Shown here: piece by piece, positions 44,294-52,018 of the stretch
Position numbering within the stretch: position 1 is the first letter of the stretch
Layout of the letters: the number at the start of each line of letters is the position of its first letter
Source of the DNA: Nitrospirota bacterium
Lineage (GTDB): Bacteria; Nitrospirota; Leptospirillia; Leptospirillales; Leptospirillaceae
Direction: 5' to 3'
Assembly (NCBI GenBank): GCA_021801345.1
Contig: JAJYYA010000005.1
Span: 1-64,000 of the forward strand
DNA: 64,000 nt
Made by a program: the position numbers and the translations under genes
The notes under the pieces: model-generated
Seen by the model: the letters and a program-made list of their open reading frames with translations, nothing else
Databases searched by the model: none
What the model was told of the DNA's origin: nothing

Positions 44294-46904
44294 CTCTTCC
44301 TCCCCTTCTCAGCCCCCCGCCGCCTCCTCAGGCTCTCTCGACCCTTCGGAGGATCTCTGCGACGTGGAGTTCCCGGTGCTCGGGATGACCTGTGCCGCCT
44401 GTACCGGCCGGGTGAGCCGGGCCTTGAAAAAACTTCCCGGAGTCGCGGATGTCTCGGTGAACCTCGCGACCCATCGCGCCTCCCTCGTCTTCGACCCTCG
44501 TCGGACGACGCCCTTTGAAATCCTCGAATCCGTCCGGCAGAGCGGCTACAAAGCCGATCCCGACACCTTTTCCTTCGAGATCTCTCCGGAGCTGGGTCCG
44601 GGAGACGATCGCCGGATCATGGCGGCGCTCTCGGGAGTCGCCGGAGTCCTCTCCGTCTCCGTCATTCCCTCCCTCTCCTACGCCGGCGTGGTCTGCCTTG
44701 GGGGAGAGGAGACAAGGTCCCGCCTGCTCTCGGCCCTGGCCGGGGAGGGGTTTTCTGCAAAAATTAAGGAGTCGGAGGAGATCCCCGGGAGTGAAGATCG
44801 AGAGATCAAGAGGCTTTTTCGGGATTTTCTCCTGGCGGCCTTTCTTTCGGTTCCGCTTTTCTTCCTTGCCATGGTTCCCCTTCCCGGAGGAGGTCTCTCC
44901 CGGATCTTTCCGACCCCCCGCTCCCTCTGGGCTTTCGAAGCCTTTCTGGCCGCCGTTGTTTTTTTTGTTCCGGGGAGGCGATTTTGGGTCCCGGGGCTCC
45001 GGGCCTACCGACATTTTGCCCCGGACATGAACAGCCTGGTGATGACCGGGACGGGGGCCGCTCTCCTCTACAGCCTTCTGGTCTTGGCCGTCCCCGGGAT
45101 CTTTCCGCCGGCCGATCGCCATGTCTACTTCGAGACGACCGGCATGGTGATTGCCGTGATTTTGCTTGGCCGCACACTCGAGGCCCGGGCCCGGCGCCGG
45201 ACCGGGGACGCGCTTTCGGCCTTTTCCGCTCTGGTTCCCGACATGACGGAGCGCTTTGAGGACGGAGAGTGGGTCCGGGTTCCCTCCCGGGACCTGGTCG
45301 CGGGCGATCTCGTCTTGGTTCCCGCCGGAGAGCGGATTCCGGCCGACGGGGTCGTCGTTCGCGGTCGGGCCCATGTCGATCTCTCGGCCATGACCGGAGA
45401 GCCGATGCCGGTGACGGTGACGGCGGGTTCGCGGGTCTTCTGCGGCTCCTCTCCGACCGACGGCCCTCTCGAGATCCTGACGGAGGCGCTGGGACAGGAG
45501 ACGCGTCTGGCGGGGATCGTTCGGGCGGTCATGCGGGCCCAGGGCGCCAAGCTTCCCGTGGAGGCGCTGGCCGATCGCGTCGTCGCCGTCTTTACCCCCG
45601 CCGTCCTCTTTATCGCCCTCGTCACATTCGTCCTGTGGCTTCTCCTCGACCGCTCGGGAGGGGGGCTGCTCCGGGGTCTTGAGAGCGCCGTGGCGGTCCT
45701 TCTGGTGGCCTGTCCCTGCGCCATGGGGCTTGCGACCCCGGCGGCGGTCATGGTGGGGACCGGTCGCGCGGCCCGCCTGGGGATCCTCTTTCGCCGGGGA
45801 GACGCGCTGGAGGCTCTTTCAAAGGTCGGGAGGATCCTCTTCGACAAGACCGGGACCCTGACCTTGGGAACACCCTCTGTCGTCGATCTGTGTGCGCTTC
45901 CCGGGGTGGAGGGGGGGCAAAGAGGAGGGGGTGATGCCAAGGGGGGAAAAAAGGCGAAAAAGGGTGTCGGGCCAGGGAGCGTAGAGGAAGAGAAGGGGGA
46001 AAAGAGAGTTCTCTCCGTCGCCGCGGCGATCGAGACCGGCTCTACCCATCCTCTGGCTAAGGCGATCCTGGAGGCTGCCAAAAGACGGGGCCTCGCCGTT
46101 TCCGGGGCCAGGGAGATTGTCGTCTTGCCCGGTCGCGGGGTGACGGGAGAGGTCGACGGCGGGGAGGCGCTCCTCGGGAATCTCCGTCTTCTCGAGGAGC
46201 GGGGGATCCCCTGCGAAGCGATGGCCGAGAAGGTTCGGGAGTGGGAGGCCGCGGCAAAAACCGTCGTCTTCGTTGTCCTGGGAGACCGTCTCCTGGGAGG
46301 GATCGCGATCTCCGATCCCCTGCGGCCGGAGGCCGCGGAGGTCGTCTCCGATCTCGCCAGGATGGGGATCCGCTCCTCCCTTGTGACGGGGGATGGCTCG
46401 GGCCCGGCAGAGGCGGTGGCCAGGACCACGGGGATCTCCGAGATCCATGCCCGGGTGGATCCCCTCGAAAAGGGGGAGATCGTGGCGGGTCTCGTGTCGA
46501 AGGGGGAGCGGGTGGCCTTCGTAGGCGACGGGATCAACGACGCTCCGGCCCTGGCCTCTGCGACGGTGGGGCTGGCTCTCTCCTCGGGCACCGGGGTGGC
46601 GCTTGAAACCGCCGACGTGACCCTGGCCGGTCCGGGGATCTCCCGCCTCCCGACGGCGGTGGCCTTGGCCCGAAGAACTCTGCAAACAATTCGGACCAAC
46701 CTTTTTTGGGCCTTTGCCTACAATATCGTCCTGATCCCGCTGGCGGCAGGGGCGGCCAGACCCTACTTCGGGATCGGCCTCGATCCTATGTGGGCCGGGG
46801 CGGCGATGGGGCTCTCAAGCGTTTTGGTTGTCGGCAACAGCCTGAGGCTCTCGGGCTTTGCCGACAGAGGAACACACGGACAATCTCTCAACGGGGGTGT
46901 GTAA
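44283..46904 (+). CDS. copA: Copper-exporting P1B-type ATPase
   Basis: CopA pumps Cu(I) to the periplasm. The 873-aa protein has an N-terminal metal-binding domain GMTCAAC (Cys37, Cys40). A second HMA-like domain (about 105-165) has no CxxC. Eight membrane segments follow, with the transport motif CPC (477-479), DKTGT phosphorylation site (Asp521), a GDGIND hinge (about 748-753), and YN and MGLSS motifs in the last segments. A Lys/Gly/Glu-rich insert (about 541-576) lies just after the phosphorylation site and is not usual. The copZ start overlaps its stop. Confidence 0.96.
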   Translation: MTTSSSSPSQPPAASSGSLDPSEDLCDVEFPVLGMTCAACTGRVSRALKKLPGVADVSVNLATHRASLVFDPRRTTPFEILESVRQSGYKADPDTFSFEISPELGPGDDRRIMAALSGVAGVLSVSVIPSLSYAGVVCLGGEETRSRLLSALAGEGFSAKIKESEEIPGSEDREIKRLFRDFLLAAFLSVPLFFLAMVPLPGGGLSRIFPTPRSLWAFEAFLAAVVFFVPGRRFWVPGLRAYRHFAPDMNSLVMTGTGAALLYSLLVLAVPGIFPPADRHVYFETTGMVIAVILLGRTLEARARRRTGDALSAFSALVPDMTERFEDGEWVRVPSRDLVAGDLVLVPAGERIPADGVVVRGRAHVDLSAMTGEPMPVTVTAGSRVFCGSSPTDGPLEILTEALGQETRLAGIVRAVMRAQGAKLPVEALADRVVAVFTPAVLFIALVTFVLWLLLDRSGGGLLRGLESAVAVLLVACPCAMGLATPAAVMVGTGRAARLGILFRRGDALEALSKVGRILFDKTGTLTLGTPSVVDLCALPGVEGGQRGGGDAKGGKKAKKGVGPGSVEEEKGEKRVLSVAAAIETGSTHPLAKAILEAAKRRGLAVSGAREIVVLPGRGVTGEVDGGEALLGNLRLLEERGIPCEAMAEKVREWEAAAKTVVFVVLGDRLLGGIAISDPLRPEAAEVVSDLARMGIRSSLVTGDGSGPAEAVARTTGISEIHARVDPLEKGEIVAGLVSKGERVAFVGDGINDAPALASATVGLALSSGTGVALETADVTLAGPGISRLPTAVALARRTLQTIRTNLFWAFAYNIVLIPLAAGAARPYFGIGLDPMWAGAAMGLSSVLVVGNSLRLSGFADRGTHGQSLNGGV

Positions 46905-47110
46905 TGGCGACGGTGATCAAGGTGACAGGAATGACGTGCAACCACTGCGTGATGGCGGTGACCCGGGCGATCGAAAAGGTTCCGGGGGTGACGAAGGTGG
47001 CGGTCTCGCTCGAGCGGGCAGAGGCCTCGGTCGAGGGGAGCGCGCCCCGGGAGGCTCTCGTGGCCGCAATCAAGGCCGAGGAGTACGAAGCGGTCTGAGG
47101 AGCGGTGGGA
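46893..47110 (+). repeat. copZ direct repeat, copy 1
   Basis: This segment, copZ with about 10 bp on each side, matches 48441-48658 at roughly 92-93 percent with three indel bases. The two copies bracket AAA cassette 2. Confidence 0.85.
46904..47098 (+). CDS. copZ: CopZ-like copper chaperone
   Basis: The 64-aa HMA-domain protein has the metal site GMTCNHC at residues 9-15 and the conserved helix AVTRAIEKVPGV. CopZ delivers Cu(I) to CopA. The ATG at 46904 overlaps the copA stop (TAATG), so the two are coupled. A degraded copy lies at 48451 beyond the AAA ATPase. Confidence 0.95.
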   Translation: MATVIKVTGMTCNHCVMAVTRAIEKVPGVTKVAVSLERAEASVEGSAPREALVAAIKAEEYEAV

Positions 47111-47128
47111 CGGCTTCCTTCCCTGTCG

Positions 47129-47157
47129 TTGATTTAGGATTTATATAAAAATATAAT
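47129..47157 (+). promoter_or_regulatory. Sigma70-like promoter of AAA cassette 2
   Basis: TTGATT (47129-47134) and a perfect TATAAT (47152-47157) are 17 nt apart, 57 bp before the TTG start. Unlike cassette 1, this gene has a leader with a GGGAG ribosome site. Confidence 0.6.
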
Positions 47158-47213
47158 GAGTTATAGCTGTAGAGATATATTTGACGGCAGGAAGTTAATC
47201 TTGGGAGATTCCT

Positions 47214-48419
47214 TTGGATCCGATTGACAATCCGTTTTCGCCAGGTGCCGGAGCCCCGCCTCCTGAGCTTGTCGGCCGCGACGATATTCTCAACCAGACG
47301 ACAACCGGCATTGCGCGGACAAAAGCGTGTCGATCGGAGAGAAGCCGGTTGCTCACCGGATTGCGCGGTGTCGGCAAGACCGTATTGCTGAACAAGATCG
47401 CCTGGATTGCCCGACAGCAGGAATGCATTACGCTGCAGATGGAAGCGAGGGAATGCCAGTCCTTGGCAGAGATGATCGCGCCAGCCGTGGAAGAGGCTCT
47501 CAACTCTCTCGACAAAATACGAGGAACAAAAGACGCCCTCGCCAAGGGATGGAAAACGTTTAAAGCCTTATTGGGCGGTGCCAGAATCAGGGTTTCCGAA
47601 TTTGAGGTCGGATTTGATCCGACAGAAGGGAACGAGTCCCGAGGAGCCTCCGTCGTGGAATCGACTCTTCCACCCCTGATCGAAGCCGCAGCGGAAGCCG
47701 CAAAGGAGCGAAATACCTCGATTGTTATTCTTGTCGACGAGATGCAATACCTCGATATCCCCTCCCTCCGGGCATTGATTTTTTCTCTTCACAATACCCA
47801 GCAGAAGCAACTCCCGTTCTATCTTGTCGGGGCTGGATTGCCGAATTTGCCAGGATTGGCCGCGGAGGCGGTCTCCTATGCGGAAAGACTCTTTCTCTAT
47901 CCTGTGGTGGGACCGCTTTCGCAGAGCGATACAGAAAAGGCTTTGCAGGACCCGGTGCAGAAATATAACGTTCACTTCGAGCAGGAAGCGCTCGACGAAA
48001 TTTTCAGACAAACGCAAGGCTACCCCTACTTCGTTCAGGAGTGGGGAAGCCAGTCGTGGAATCTGTCGATGGGACCGACAATTACCAAAAGCGATGTGCG
48101 GAAGGCGACTCTATATGCGACAAGCCAGCTTGATGAAAGATTTTTTAGGGCGAGAATAGATCGGTTGACCCCCTCTGAAAAAACATATTTGAGGGCAATG
48201 TCCCACATCGGACCCGGACAGCTTCGCACCGGAGATATCTCAAAGGTTTTAGGGCGCAGAAGCGGAGATCTTGGGCCAACAAGGGACAAACTGATTAAAA
48301 AAGGCATGATCTACAGTCCGTCCCATGGGCTTTTGGCGTTTACCGTGCCCTTGTTCGACGAGTATATGAAAAGGGTGATGCCGGAGTTTGCGGGTTCGAC
48401 TCCCGGGCATGCCCCCTGA
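47214..48419 (+). CDS. AAA ATPase with C-terminal winged helix, cassette 2
   Basis: The 401-aa protein is a paralogue of the 42358 product: NPFSPGAGAPPPELVGRDD, Walker A TGLRGVGKTVLLNK (about 45), Walker B VILVDEMQYLD (about 170), YLVGAGLPNLPGL, YPYFVQEWGSQSWNLS and the C-terminal winged helix ending FTVPLFDEYMKR. Similarity is present along the whole length but the two have clearly diverged. TTG at 47214 has GGGAG upstream. It lies between copZ and a broken copZ. Function unknown. Confidence 0.87.
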   Translation: MDPIDNPFSPGAGAPPPELVGRDDILNQTTTGIARTKACRSERSRLLTGLRGVGKTVLLNKIAWIARQQECITLQMEARECQSLAEMIAPAVEEALNSLDKIRGTKDALAKGWKTFKALLGGARIRVSEFEVGFDPTEGNESRGASVVESTLPPLIEAAAEAAKERNTSIVILVDEMQYLDIPSLRALIFSLHNTQQKQLPFYLVGAGLPNLPGLAAEAVSYAERLFLYPVVGPLSQSDTEKALQDPVQKYNVHFEQEALDEIFRQTQGYPYFVQEWGSQSWNLSMGPTITKSDVRKATLYATSQLDERFFRARIDRLTPSEKTYLRAMSHIGPGQLRTGDISKVLGRRSGDLGPTRDKLIKKGMIYSPSHGLLAFTVPLFDEYMKRVMPEFAGSTPGHAP

Positions 48420-48440
48420 TCTACTTCCTCCTCTCAAAGG

Positions 48441-48658
48441 GGGGGGTGTGATGTCGACGGTGATCAAGGTGAGAAAAAGGACGTGCAACCACTGCGGATG
48501 GCGGTGACCCGGGCGATCGAAAAGGTTTCGGGGGGGTGACGAAGGTGGCGGTCTCGCTCGAGCGGGGAGAGAGTTCGGTCGAGGGGAGCGCGCCCCGGGA
48601 GGCTCTCGTGGCGGCAATCAAGGCCGAGGAGTACGAAGCGGTTTGAGGAGTGGTGGGG
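48441..48658 (+). repeat. copZ direct repeat, copy 2
   Basis: This is the decayed partner of 46893-47110. A similar repeat-cassette-repeat layout exists at 41.6-44.3 kb. Confidence 0.85.
48451..48646 (+). pseudogene. Broken duplicate of copZ
   Basis: The 196-bp segment aligns end to end with copZ but lacks one base after ACTGCG and gains two in the G-run near 48530, so its frame is lost. The metal-binding block GMTC is also changed to RKRTC. The tail (AIKAEEYEAV) is still recognisable. It cannot encode a working chaperone. Confidence 0.9.
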
Positions 48659-48834
48659 CACCGGGTAAAGGACTGCGCGCTTCCTTTCCGGACAAAGAGA
48701 GTCCGGGAGAAAATCGGTCAGATCGAAAAGCCCTGTCAAAGGAGCAGAACTCTGGCCCGTCCCCGTCCGTCTCTGCCCTTGACGCACTCCCGAAATCGAG
48801 CTTAAATACTCACCTTCCGGCCACGATAACGGCG

Positions 48835-49227
48835 TCAGTGTTCCGGAAAGCGACAGGACGGGACAAGTCCAGCGGATTTTGCCAGGAATTTTTTGTCGAA
48901 GGTGAAAAATGTGTCGCAGTCGAGTGAGCTCGAGAGGTGGAGGGCATCTGCGAAGTCGAATCCCCTCTTGTAAAGATGGAGCGTGGCAAGCAGGATCGAC
49001 TCCGCTTCAAAATGAAGATTGAGTGCCGAAAGGAGACCCTCGTAGAGTTTTTCAATGGCGTCGCGTTCAAGACCATAGGCACCACGCAAAACTCATTCAA
49101 TCTCGAGAGCAACCGACAGCGGGACAAAACATTGATGGGCATCGACCAGTTTGATTGCCGCCTCCATTTGGTTCCGGTCGTCGCCAGTGAGGAGTCGGAC
49201 GGGAATATTTGTGTCGAGCGAGATCAC
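48835..49227 (-). pseudogene. VapC-like PIN toxin with an in-frame TGA
   Basis: From GTG 49227 the frame reads VISLDTNIPVRLLTGDD, with the first PIN aspartate, through VPLSVALEIE. A TGA at 49095-49093 replaces the expected tryptophan codon, and VLRGAYGLERDAIE to FADALHLSSSLDCDTFFTFDKKF follows in the same frame with the C-terminal acidic residues. It is therefore a nearly intact toxin gene with one nonsense mutation. A TTG at 49089 could start a C-terminal fragment. Its start overlaps the antitoxin stop (GTGA). Confidence 0.8.
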
Positions 49228-49466
49228 GACGTCTTGGCGAACCGGGCTGTGTCCATCTCATCCTCCGAGATTCGTGCTCCTGTGTAATCAGCCATCCCGG
49301 CAAGTTCCCTTGCTGTCAGCTTCTTTTTGGCTGGTTCCACCGTGACTCGACATCCACCGATTTCCGGCAAGACATAAAGACGCGACCCGGCCGAAATACC
49401 GAGCTTGTGTCGAAGTCTGGCCGGAATAATCATTTCCCCTTTCGCGGAGACCGTGACCGTATCCAT
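49224..49466 (-). CDS. vapB: AbrB/MazE-type antitoxin (VapB-like)
   Basis: The 80-aa protein has the SpoVT/AbrB swapped-hairpin DNA-binding fold: TVTVSAKGEMIIPARLRHKLGISAGSRLYV. An acidic C-terminal toxin-binding tail follows (ISEDEMDTARF). GAGGAT lies about 9 nt before the ATG. It is directly upstream of and overlaps the VapC-like frame. With the toxin broken it may persist as a neutral autoregulator. Confidence 0.85.
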   Translation of the reverse strand: MDTVTVSAKGEMIIPARLRHKLGISAGSRLYVLPEIGGCRVTVEPAKKKLTARELAGMADYTGARISEDEMDTARFAKTS

Positions 49467-49962
49467 CGATTAAATCCTCATAAATTAAAGAATGTATGCA
49501 ACAAAGGTTCCTTGCCTCTTTGCAGGAATCTTTGGGTAGGAAAATATGCATTGGGTTTTCCTGATGATATGATTGTTTTGTCTTGAACAATCATAGGAGG
49601 AGCCCAGTTTTTATTAAGGCTTTACTCAATCAGAGGGAAAGATCCAAGAGGTTCGTTTACGGCAAGATCAGTCTTTGAAAAGACGGACGGTAGACAACCC
49701 CTCCTCGAAAACCGGCCATCTTGGACATCAATCGAATCGCCTCCCGAAGCGTCGGCAGTTTCTCCCGGTGATCGGGATTCTTGGTGTTTCACACGCCCGA
49801 TAAGGTCAGAAGTGGCCCCTCATCGCCGGAAGGGAAGTGTTTTCTTCCAAGTCGATGGAGGGACAATCGCGGGTGGTGTGATTTAGTTCCGCCGCTTCAC
49901 ACCTCTCGGCCGACCCCGAATGGCGATTCCTCTGGCTCGTCCTGTTTGCCGGCATCCGGCGT
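49467..49962. other. Intergenic with decayed sequence
   Basis: Nearly 500 bp lie between vapB and the next DUF4143 ATPase promoter. The only supportable content is a possible transposase remnant at 49667-49788, described separately. The part near 49500-49600 is AT-rich and holds the vapBC promoter region. Confidence 0.4.
49667..49788 (-). pseudogene. Possible C-terminal remnant of an IS4-family transposase
   Basis: The minus strand reads NPDHREKLPTLREAIRLMSK, then MAGFRGGVVYR and a stop. LPTLREAIR-----GGF resembles the C-terminal block of some IS4-type transposases (TLREALR-IAKLGGFLGR). The match is short and from memory, so the call is tentative. Confidence 0.3.
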
Positions 49963-50003
49963 ATGTTGACGAATGTAAGTTTTAAACTTATAATCGTCAA
50001 CAT
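49963..50003 (+). promoter_or_regulatory. Consensus leaderless promoter inside an inverted repeat
   Basis: TTGACG (49966-49971) and perfect TATAAT (49989-49994) are 17 nt apart, and the ATG follows after 7 nt. The arms ATGTTGACGA (49963-49972) and TCGTCAACAT (49994-50003) form a perfect 10-bp inverted repeat spanning from the -35 box to the start codon. A repressor bound here would block both transcription and the start. Confidence 0.72.
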
Positions 50004-51201
50004 GTATATTCCGAGAGACCTCACCTCTCGACTCCTGGAGAGCCGATCTTTGGTCCAGATTCTGACCGGACCCCGTCAATGCGGAAAAAGCACCCTCCTT
50101 TCGCATCTTTCCGATTCTTCCTATACGGAAATCACATTCGATGATTTGCAAATGCGAACTTTGGCCAATCGCGATCCGGGCTTGTTTCTCGATCAGTTCA
50201 AACCGCCCCTTCTGCTCGACGAGGTGCAGTATGTCCCCAACCTGTTTCCGGAAATCAAAGCTCGCGTCGACCGGTTGAAGCGGGAGCGACTCGAGAAAAA
50301 CCGCGAGCTGTCGCCAATCTTTCGAATGACGGGCTCCAACCAGATCCTCATGGATCGAAACATCAAGGAGAGCCTGGCCGGACGGGCCAGTTACTTCCAT
50401 CTGAATACTCTCTCCGTCCATGAAATCAGGTCGAATCTCCCGGAGATCGAACTCTCTGACATCCTGTTTCGGGGAGGCTGGCCGGAACTCTCTCTCGACT
50501 TTGGAGTGTCCCCCGTCTCGTATCTGAACGACTACATCCGCAGCTATCTCGAAAAAGAGATTGTTTTAAGTGCCGGCATACAGAAGCAGGAGGCCTTCAA
50601 TACCGTTCTTGGTCTTCTGGCGGCAAGAACGGGCATGTTGCTGGACTATGCCAATATTGCCCGGGACAGCGGAATTCAGGGGGTGACGGTCAAGGAATGG
50701 ATCGGTGTTCTGGAGAGGACGGACTTGGCGTATTGCCTTGCTCCTTACTCGAGCAATCTGAACAAGCGACTGACGAGAACGCCGAAATTTTACTTACTGG
50801 ATACGGGTTTGGCGGTGAGACTGCAGGGATGGAGGGAGCGGATGCCCCTTCTGACGAGCCCGCAGGCCGGCGCATTGTTCGAAACGCTGGTCCTCTCCGA
50901 AATCGTCAAGTTCCTCCGGAACTACGGCAAAGACTGGCAGGTCTATTTATGGAGGACCAAAGAGGGGGAGGAAATCGACTTTCTCATCCTCACAGCCTCG
51001 GAGGAGGTCATTGCGCTCGATGCCAAAATGAGCCTCCAGTCGACCCCGCCTGTCAGCATCCCCCCACAATTCAAAAAGCTTTTCCCAAAGACGCAAGAGA
51101 TCGTTCTGGTGACCTTTGGCGGAAGTCGCATTCAGCTTTCGAGGGAGTGCCGGGCTGTTCCCTTGGCAGAGCTGCATGACTTTCTGCTGAGCTTTCACTA
51201 A
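50002..51201 (+). CDS. DUF4143 AAA ATPase, second copy type
   Basis: The 399-aa protein begins MYIPRDLTSRLLESRSLVQI. It has Walker A TGPRQCGKSTLL (about 22), Walker B LLLDEVQYVPN (about 72), sensor FRMTGSNQILM and SLAGRASYFHLNTLSV. The DUF4143 block YIRSYLEKEIV and KFYLLDTGLAVRLQG follow. The nuclease-like site is EEIDFLI---IALDAK, with D-x-K instead of E-x-K. No ribosome site precedes the ATG. It is a distant paralogue of the 40763 product. Confidence 0.9.
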   Translation: MYIPRDLTSRLLESRSLVQILTGPRQCGKSTLLSHLSDSSYTEITFDDLQMRTLANRDPGLFLDQFKPPLLLDEVQYVPNLFPEIKARVDRLKRERLEKNRELSPIFRMTGSNQILMDRNIKESLAGRASYFHLNTLSVHEIRSNLPEIELSDILFRGGWPELSLDFGVSPVSYLNDYIRSYLEKEIVLSAGIQKQEAFNTVLGLLAARTGMLLDYANIARDSGIQGVTVKEWIGVLERTDLAYCLAPYSSNLNKRLTRTPKFYLLDTGLAVRLQGWRERMPLLTSPQAGALFETLVLSEIVKFLRNYGKDWQVYLWRTKEGEEIDFLILTASEEVIALDAKMSLQSTPPVSIPPQFKKLFPKTQEIVLVTFGGSRIQLSRECRAVPLAELHDFLLSFH

Positions 51202-51275
51202 AACTGGCAGAACTCGTTTCGGAGTCTCCTCTCGAACGTCCCGGTTCTCGATACCGGCACGTATAACAGGCAGTC

Positions 51276-51662
51276 CTAGCCCAGAGAGCTCCAGGGAATG
51301 GCCACGATCCTGTCGTGAAGCCGCCGGACTTCCGTTCCGTCGTAGACGAGGATGCCGGCAACCGTTTCGGGATAGTCCTCCATGAAATCCTGAAGTCCCT
51401 CCGTGTCGGAATAGCGAGGGGATTGCGTGAATTTGGCCTCCACGGCAATGAGGCTTCGGCCCCGCTCGAGGACGAAGTCCACCTCTTTGCCCGTCACCGT
51501 CCTGTAGTGGAAGATGCGGGGTTTGGGGAGCATGAGTCCTGTCAGGATTTGAAGATGCAGAAAGACCAGCGATTCGAAGAAGGCCCCGGCCTCTCTCGAG
51601 TCGCTGAGAGTCCGGGCGTCGTGGATGCCGGAAAGATGGACGGCAAGTGCCGGATCCACCCA
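51276..51662 (-). pseudogene. DUF4143 ATPase, C-terminal half (split by the IscB element)
   Basis: This half encodes WVDPALAVHLSGIHDARTL through the nuclease-like KEVDFVLERGRSLIAVEAK to the stop. Its first codon (TGG, 51662-51660) directly abuts the left end of the IscB element. Joined to 54246-53380 it completes a 417-aa protein in frame, reading KSPKIH-WVDPALAV as the family expects. An internal GTG could yield a 127-aa fragment, but function is unlikely. Confidence 0.9.
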
Positions 51663-52018
51663 GTCAACTACCCCGTCCTGAAGGACGGAGCTTGAGAATC
51701 CAGACGCCCGAGGCCATGGGAGCCGATCGGTTCACCGACTCCCTAAAAGAAGGGCAGGATTTTTAAAGCCAGGTTGACCAGGGAAAGCGGTATCCAACCC
51801 GCTCCGTTACGAACAGGTCGTTAAGACCCACCCCGGGATGCTTCCTCAGTCCCGGGCTCTGGAAGGCCCGGATCATGCTGGCGAAAGGCAAAGCGCCGAA
51901 GGTTCGGATCGCCGTCGAAAGACGGGAGCCGGTTCGTGACATTCCCGAGGGGAGACGCTTCGCAAGAAGCGCGTTACGGTCGTAAGACCAGTGCAACGTA
52001 AGTTTTTAAGGAGCAACC
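51663..52018 (+). ncRNA. Predicted IscB omegaRNA
   Basis: IscB proteins use a structured RNA encoded upstream of the ORF, with the guide taken from the DNA beyond the left end. The 356 bp before iscB have no ORF but many stems. These include CCGTCC-TGAA-GGACGG (51673-51688), a CCCGGGA/TCCCGGG pair near 51825-51850 and CGCTTC-GCAA-GAAGCG (51956-51971). The guide would be the flank ending at 51662 (ATCCACCCA). Exact ends are not determined. Confidence 0.72.

Noticed and set aside
51663-52018. Riboswitch or attenuator upstream of the nuclease gene
   Set aside because: The position, the left-end hairpin and the IscB protein make an omegaRNA the better explanation.
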